Made by a program: the position numbers and the translations under genes. DNA of 6,518 nucleotides from CAYLZW01 sp964388085. GTDB taxonomy: Bacteria > Myxococcota > UBA727 > CAYLZW01. Of the stretch, positions 5,344 through 6,518 are shown piece by piece; position 1 is the stretch's first letter; each line of letters starts with the position of its first letter. Under the pieces are notes generated by a model. The model was not told where the DNA came from and made no database searches. It worked only from the letters and a program-made list of their open reading frames with translations. The stretch lies in contig CAYLZW010000314.1 in assembly GCA_964388085.1 (NCBI GenBank), positions 1-6,518 on the forward strand. Reading direction: 5' to 3'.

Positions 5344-5949
5344 ATGCAAGATCCCGATCCCGTCCGCACGCTCACCGGCCAGCTCGCCCGCCTCCCCGGC
5401 ATCGGGGAGCGCACGGCGCGGCGGCTCGTGTACCACCTGCTGAAGAGCGATCGTGAGCTCATGCACGCGCTCGCCGAGGCGCTCGTCGACGTCGCGGAGC
5501 GTGTGCACGAGTGTCCGCGCTGCTGCGCCGTCACCGCCGGCGACGGCGAGTGCTCGCTGTGCGGCGACGGCCGCCGGGAGAAGCAGCTGCTCTGCGTCGT
5601 CGCCAGCATCCAGGACCAGGCGGCCATCGAGTCGACCGGCGAGTACCGCGGCCGCTACCACGTGCTGCACGGCACGCTCGCGCCGCTCGACGGCGTCGGC
5701 CCTGACGAGCTGCGCGTGAAGGAGCTGCTCGCGCGCCTCGCCGGCAGCGACAAGGAGGTGGGCGAGGTCATCCTGGCGACGCCGCCCACCGTCGACGGCG
5801 AGGCCACGGCGCTCTACCTCGCGCGACAGCTCTCGCCGATCGGCATCTCGGTCTCGCGCATCGCGTCCGGCGTCCCCGTCGGGGGGGAGCTGCAGTTCGC
5901 CGATCGCCTCACGCTCTCTCGCGCGCTCTCCCTCCGCCGCGCGCTGTGA
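5344..5949 (+). CDS. recR: Recombination mediator protein RecR
   Basis: RecR works with RecO and RecF to load RecA onto SSB-coated single-stranded DNA at gaps. The 201-residue length is normal. Domains in order are a helix-hairpin-helix (L-P-G-I-G-E-R-T-A at residues 17-25), a four-cysteine zinc motif (Cys57, Cys60, Cys70, Cys73), a Toprim domain (about 81-175, with T-G-E-Y-R-G-R-Y-H-V-L and P-L-D-G-V-G-P) and the C-terminal G-V-P-V-G-G-E-L signature. The Toprim motif normally reads V-V-E-x3-D; here it is V-V-A-x3-D, with Ala87 for Glu and Asp91 kept. The usual A-T-N-P-T-x-E-G reads A-T-P-P-T-V-D-G. An in-frame TGA lies eight codons upstream with no other start between, so ATG 5344 is the earliest start. 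No Shine-Dalgarno is visible before it, so translation may be coupled, leaderless or weak. It follows ybaB and precedes mglB. Confidence 0.96.
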   Translation: MQDPDPVRTLTGQLARLPGIGERTARRLVYHLLKSDRELMHALAEALVDVAERVHECPRCCAVTAGDGECSLCGDGRREKQLLCVVASIQDQAAIESTGEYRGRYHVLHGTLAPLDGVGPDELRVKELLARLAGSDKEVGEVILATPPTVDGEATALYLARQLSPIGISVSRIASGVPVGGELQFADRLTLSRALSLRRAL

Positions 5950-5992
5950 GCCGAGCTCGCGCTTCCGGGACAAGCGCTCAGGGACGCTCGGC
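5950..5992 (+). terminator. Stem-loop directly after the recR stop
   Basis: GCCGAGC at 5950-5956 pairs with GCTCGGC at 5986-5992 (7 bp). Inside, GCGCTT at 5959-5964 pairs with AAGCGC at 5972-5977 (6 bp) around the loop CCGGGAC. The two stems are joined by an asymmetric internal loop. It begins at the first base after the recR TGA. No T-tract follows (GGAGAAACGAG), so it is a candidate Rho-assisted or T-less terminator, or an RNA 3'-end structure. Confidence 0.45.
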
Positions 5993-6065
5993 GGAGAAAC
6001 GAGAACGCGGAGGATCCCGATGTTCCTTGAAGAGGACGGTGCTTCAGGTCACTTGAGACAGCCGG

Positions 6066-6083
6066 CCCCGCCGCGCGGCGGGG
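6066..6083. repeat. 18-bp perfect GC palindrome in the mglB upstream region
   Basis: CCCCGCCGCGCGGCGGGG is fully self-complementary and could fold as a 7-bp stem with a GCGC loop. It lies about 160 bases before mglB and 117 bases after recR. The next bases (GCTCGCGCTCGCGAG) are GC-rich, with no T-tract, so it is not a standard intrinsic terminator. Confidence 0.5.
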
Positions 6084-6228
6084 GCTCGCGCTCGCGAGGC
6101 AAGCGGGCGAAACGTCGTGCGAATCCTGCCGGGTCGCTTGGCGATTTCTCGGGGATCGTGCTATCCGAGCCCCGCCACCTCGGTGCTCTCGTCGACGCTC
6201 AACGTCTGCGACGGTCCGAGCGAGCCCT

Positions 6229-6235
6229 GGAGGAG
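6229..6235 (+). promoter_or_regulatory. mglB ribosome-binding site
   Basis: GGAGGAG lies 8 bases before ATG 6244. It fixes the mglB start at the position matching the N-terminus of the Myxococcus protein. Confidence 0.8.
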
Positions 6236-6243
6236 CCGTCCGC

Positions 6244-6518
6244 ATGTCGCAGATGGTCATGTACGAGCAGGAATACGAGGAGATCAAGCAGCTCTGTGAG
6301 CGGCTGGTCCGTGAGGCGAACGCCCGTGTCGTATTTCTCGTCGACAAGAACGGTCAGCTCATCGCGGCCGCCGGCGACACCCACCAACTCGACACGACGA
6401 GCCTCGCGTCGCTGACCGCCGGCAACATCGCCGCCACCGGCGGCATCGCGAAGCTCATCAATGAGAAGGAGTTCTCGCAGATCTTCCACGAGGGAGAGCG
6501 CGACAACCTCCACATCTC
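6244..6518 (+). CDS. mglB: MglB, roadblock/LC7 GTPase-activating protein (3' end outside window)
   Basis: Only the first 91 codons and two bases of the next are present. The protein resembles Myxococcus xanthus MglB closely: V-M-Y-E-x-E near the N-terminus (residues 5-10), A-N-A-R-V-V-F-L-V-D-K-N-G-Q-L-I at 25-40, D-T-T-S-L-A-S-L-T-A-G-N at 50-61, and F-H-E-G at 81-84. This is the roadblock/LC7 fold. MglB is the GTPase-activating and exchange partner of the Ras-like GTPase MglA; together they set the leading and lagging cell poles for gliding and type IV pilus motility. The C-terminal part and the expected mglA downstream lie beyond the window. The start is backed by a strong ribosome-binding site. 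It lies 294 bases after recR, across a candidate terminator, so it probably has its own promoter. Confidence 0.93.
   Translation, partial: MSQMVMYEQEYEEIKQLCERLVREANARVVFLVDKNGQLIAAAGDTHQLDTTSLASLTAGNIAATGGIAKLINEKEFSQIFHEGERDNLHI

Larger units (their letters stand above)
5993..6243 (+). promoter_or_regulatory. Long spacer/leader upstream of mglB
   Basis: This is the remainder of the 294-base recR-mglB spacer. It holds an 18-base perfect palindrome (6066-6083, listed separately). A poor promoter candidate is present: TTGGCG at 6138-6143 and TATCCG at 6162-6167, 18 bases apart. A plus-strand frame with a good ribosome-binding site (GGAGG at 6009-6013, ATG at 6020) exists but runs out of frame deep into mglB. 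No known RNA gene or riboswitch was recognised. Its length and the hairpin after recR suggest that mglB has its own promoter here. Confidence 0.35.

Noticed and set aside
5224..5973. A 249-codon minus-strand frame antisense to recR
   Set aside because: It covers recR exactly and shows only Arg/Ala/Glu-rich composition.
6020..6415. A 131-codon plus-strand frame with a good ribosome-binding site (GGAGG at 6009-6013)
   Set aside because: It overlaps mglB out of frame by 172 bases and is Arg/Ser-rich with no family signal; the ribosome-binding-like site alone is not enough.
1..6518. Mobile element, CRISPR array, tRNA/rRNA or defence system
   Set aside because: No transposase or phage gene, regularly spaced repeats, tRNA-like folds or known defence domains were seen on either strand.

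Overview
The window is GC-rich DNA (roughly 70% G+C by eye) from a draft assembly: it holds one run of exactly 100 undetermined bases. The best taxonomic clue is the right-hand gene, a close match to the Myxococcus motility protein MglB. A cysteine-rich lipoprotein with repeats of the kind common in myxobacteria agrees with this. A member of Myxococcota is therefore likely; the genus cannot be told.

Layout from left to right. Bases 1-1733 hold two genes on the minus strand: a DUF523 (TudS-like) protein (1733-1224), then, 32 bases downstream, a flavoprotein-like oxidoreductase (1191-1) that runs off the left edge. A 117-base divergent region separates them from a plus-strand gene for a 451-residue lipoprotein with 59 cysteines (1851-3206). 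This gene converges on uvrC (minus strand, 4752-3256), with a hairpin in the 49 bases between their stops. uvrC is interrupted by the 100-N gap at 4342-4441. Across a second divergent region, which contains a possible 42-residue membrane microprotein (4782-4910), lie ybaB (4907-5221), recR (5344-5949) and, after a 294-base structured spacer, the 5' part of mglB (6244 to the right edge), all on the plus strand.

Functionally, uvrC, ybaB and recR form a DNA-repair and nucleoid cluster: nucleotide excision repair, a DNA-binding nucleoid protein, and RecFOR recombination mediation. mglB belongs to the polarity/motility module and is normally followed by mglA, which would lie beyond the window. The DUF523/oxidoreductase pair looks like a small transcription unit whose pathway cannot be read from the sequence.

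No tRNA, rRNA, CRISPR array, insertion sequence or phage gene was seen. Most of the window is ordinary chromosomal housekeeping sequence. The points most worth a second look are the small ORF overlapping the ybaB start, loss of a conserved Toprim glutamate in RecR, the degenerate dinucleotide-binding motif of the leftmost protein, the cysteine-rich lipoprotein, and the understated length of the gap inside uvrC.
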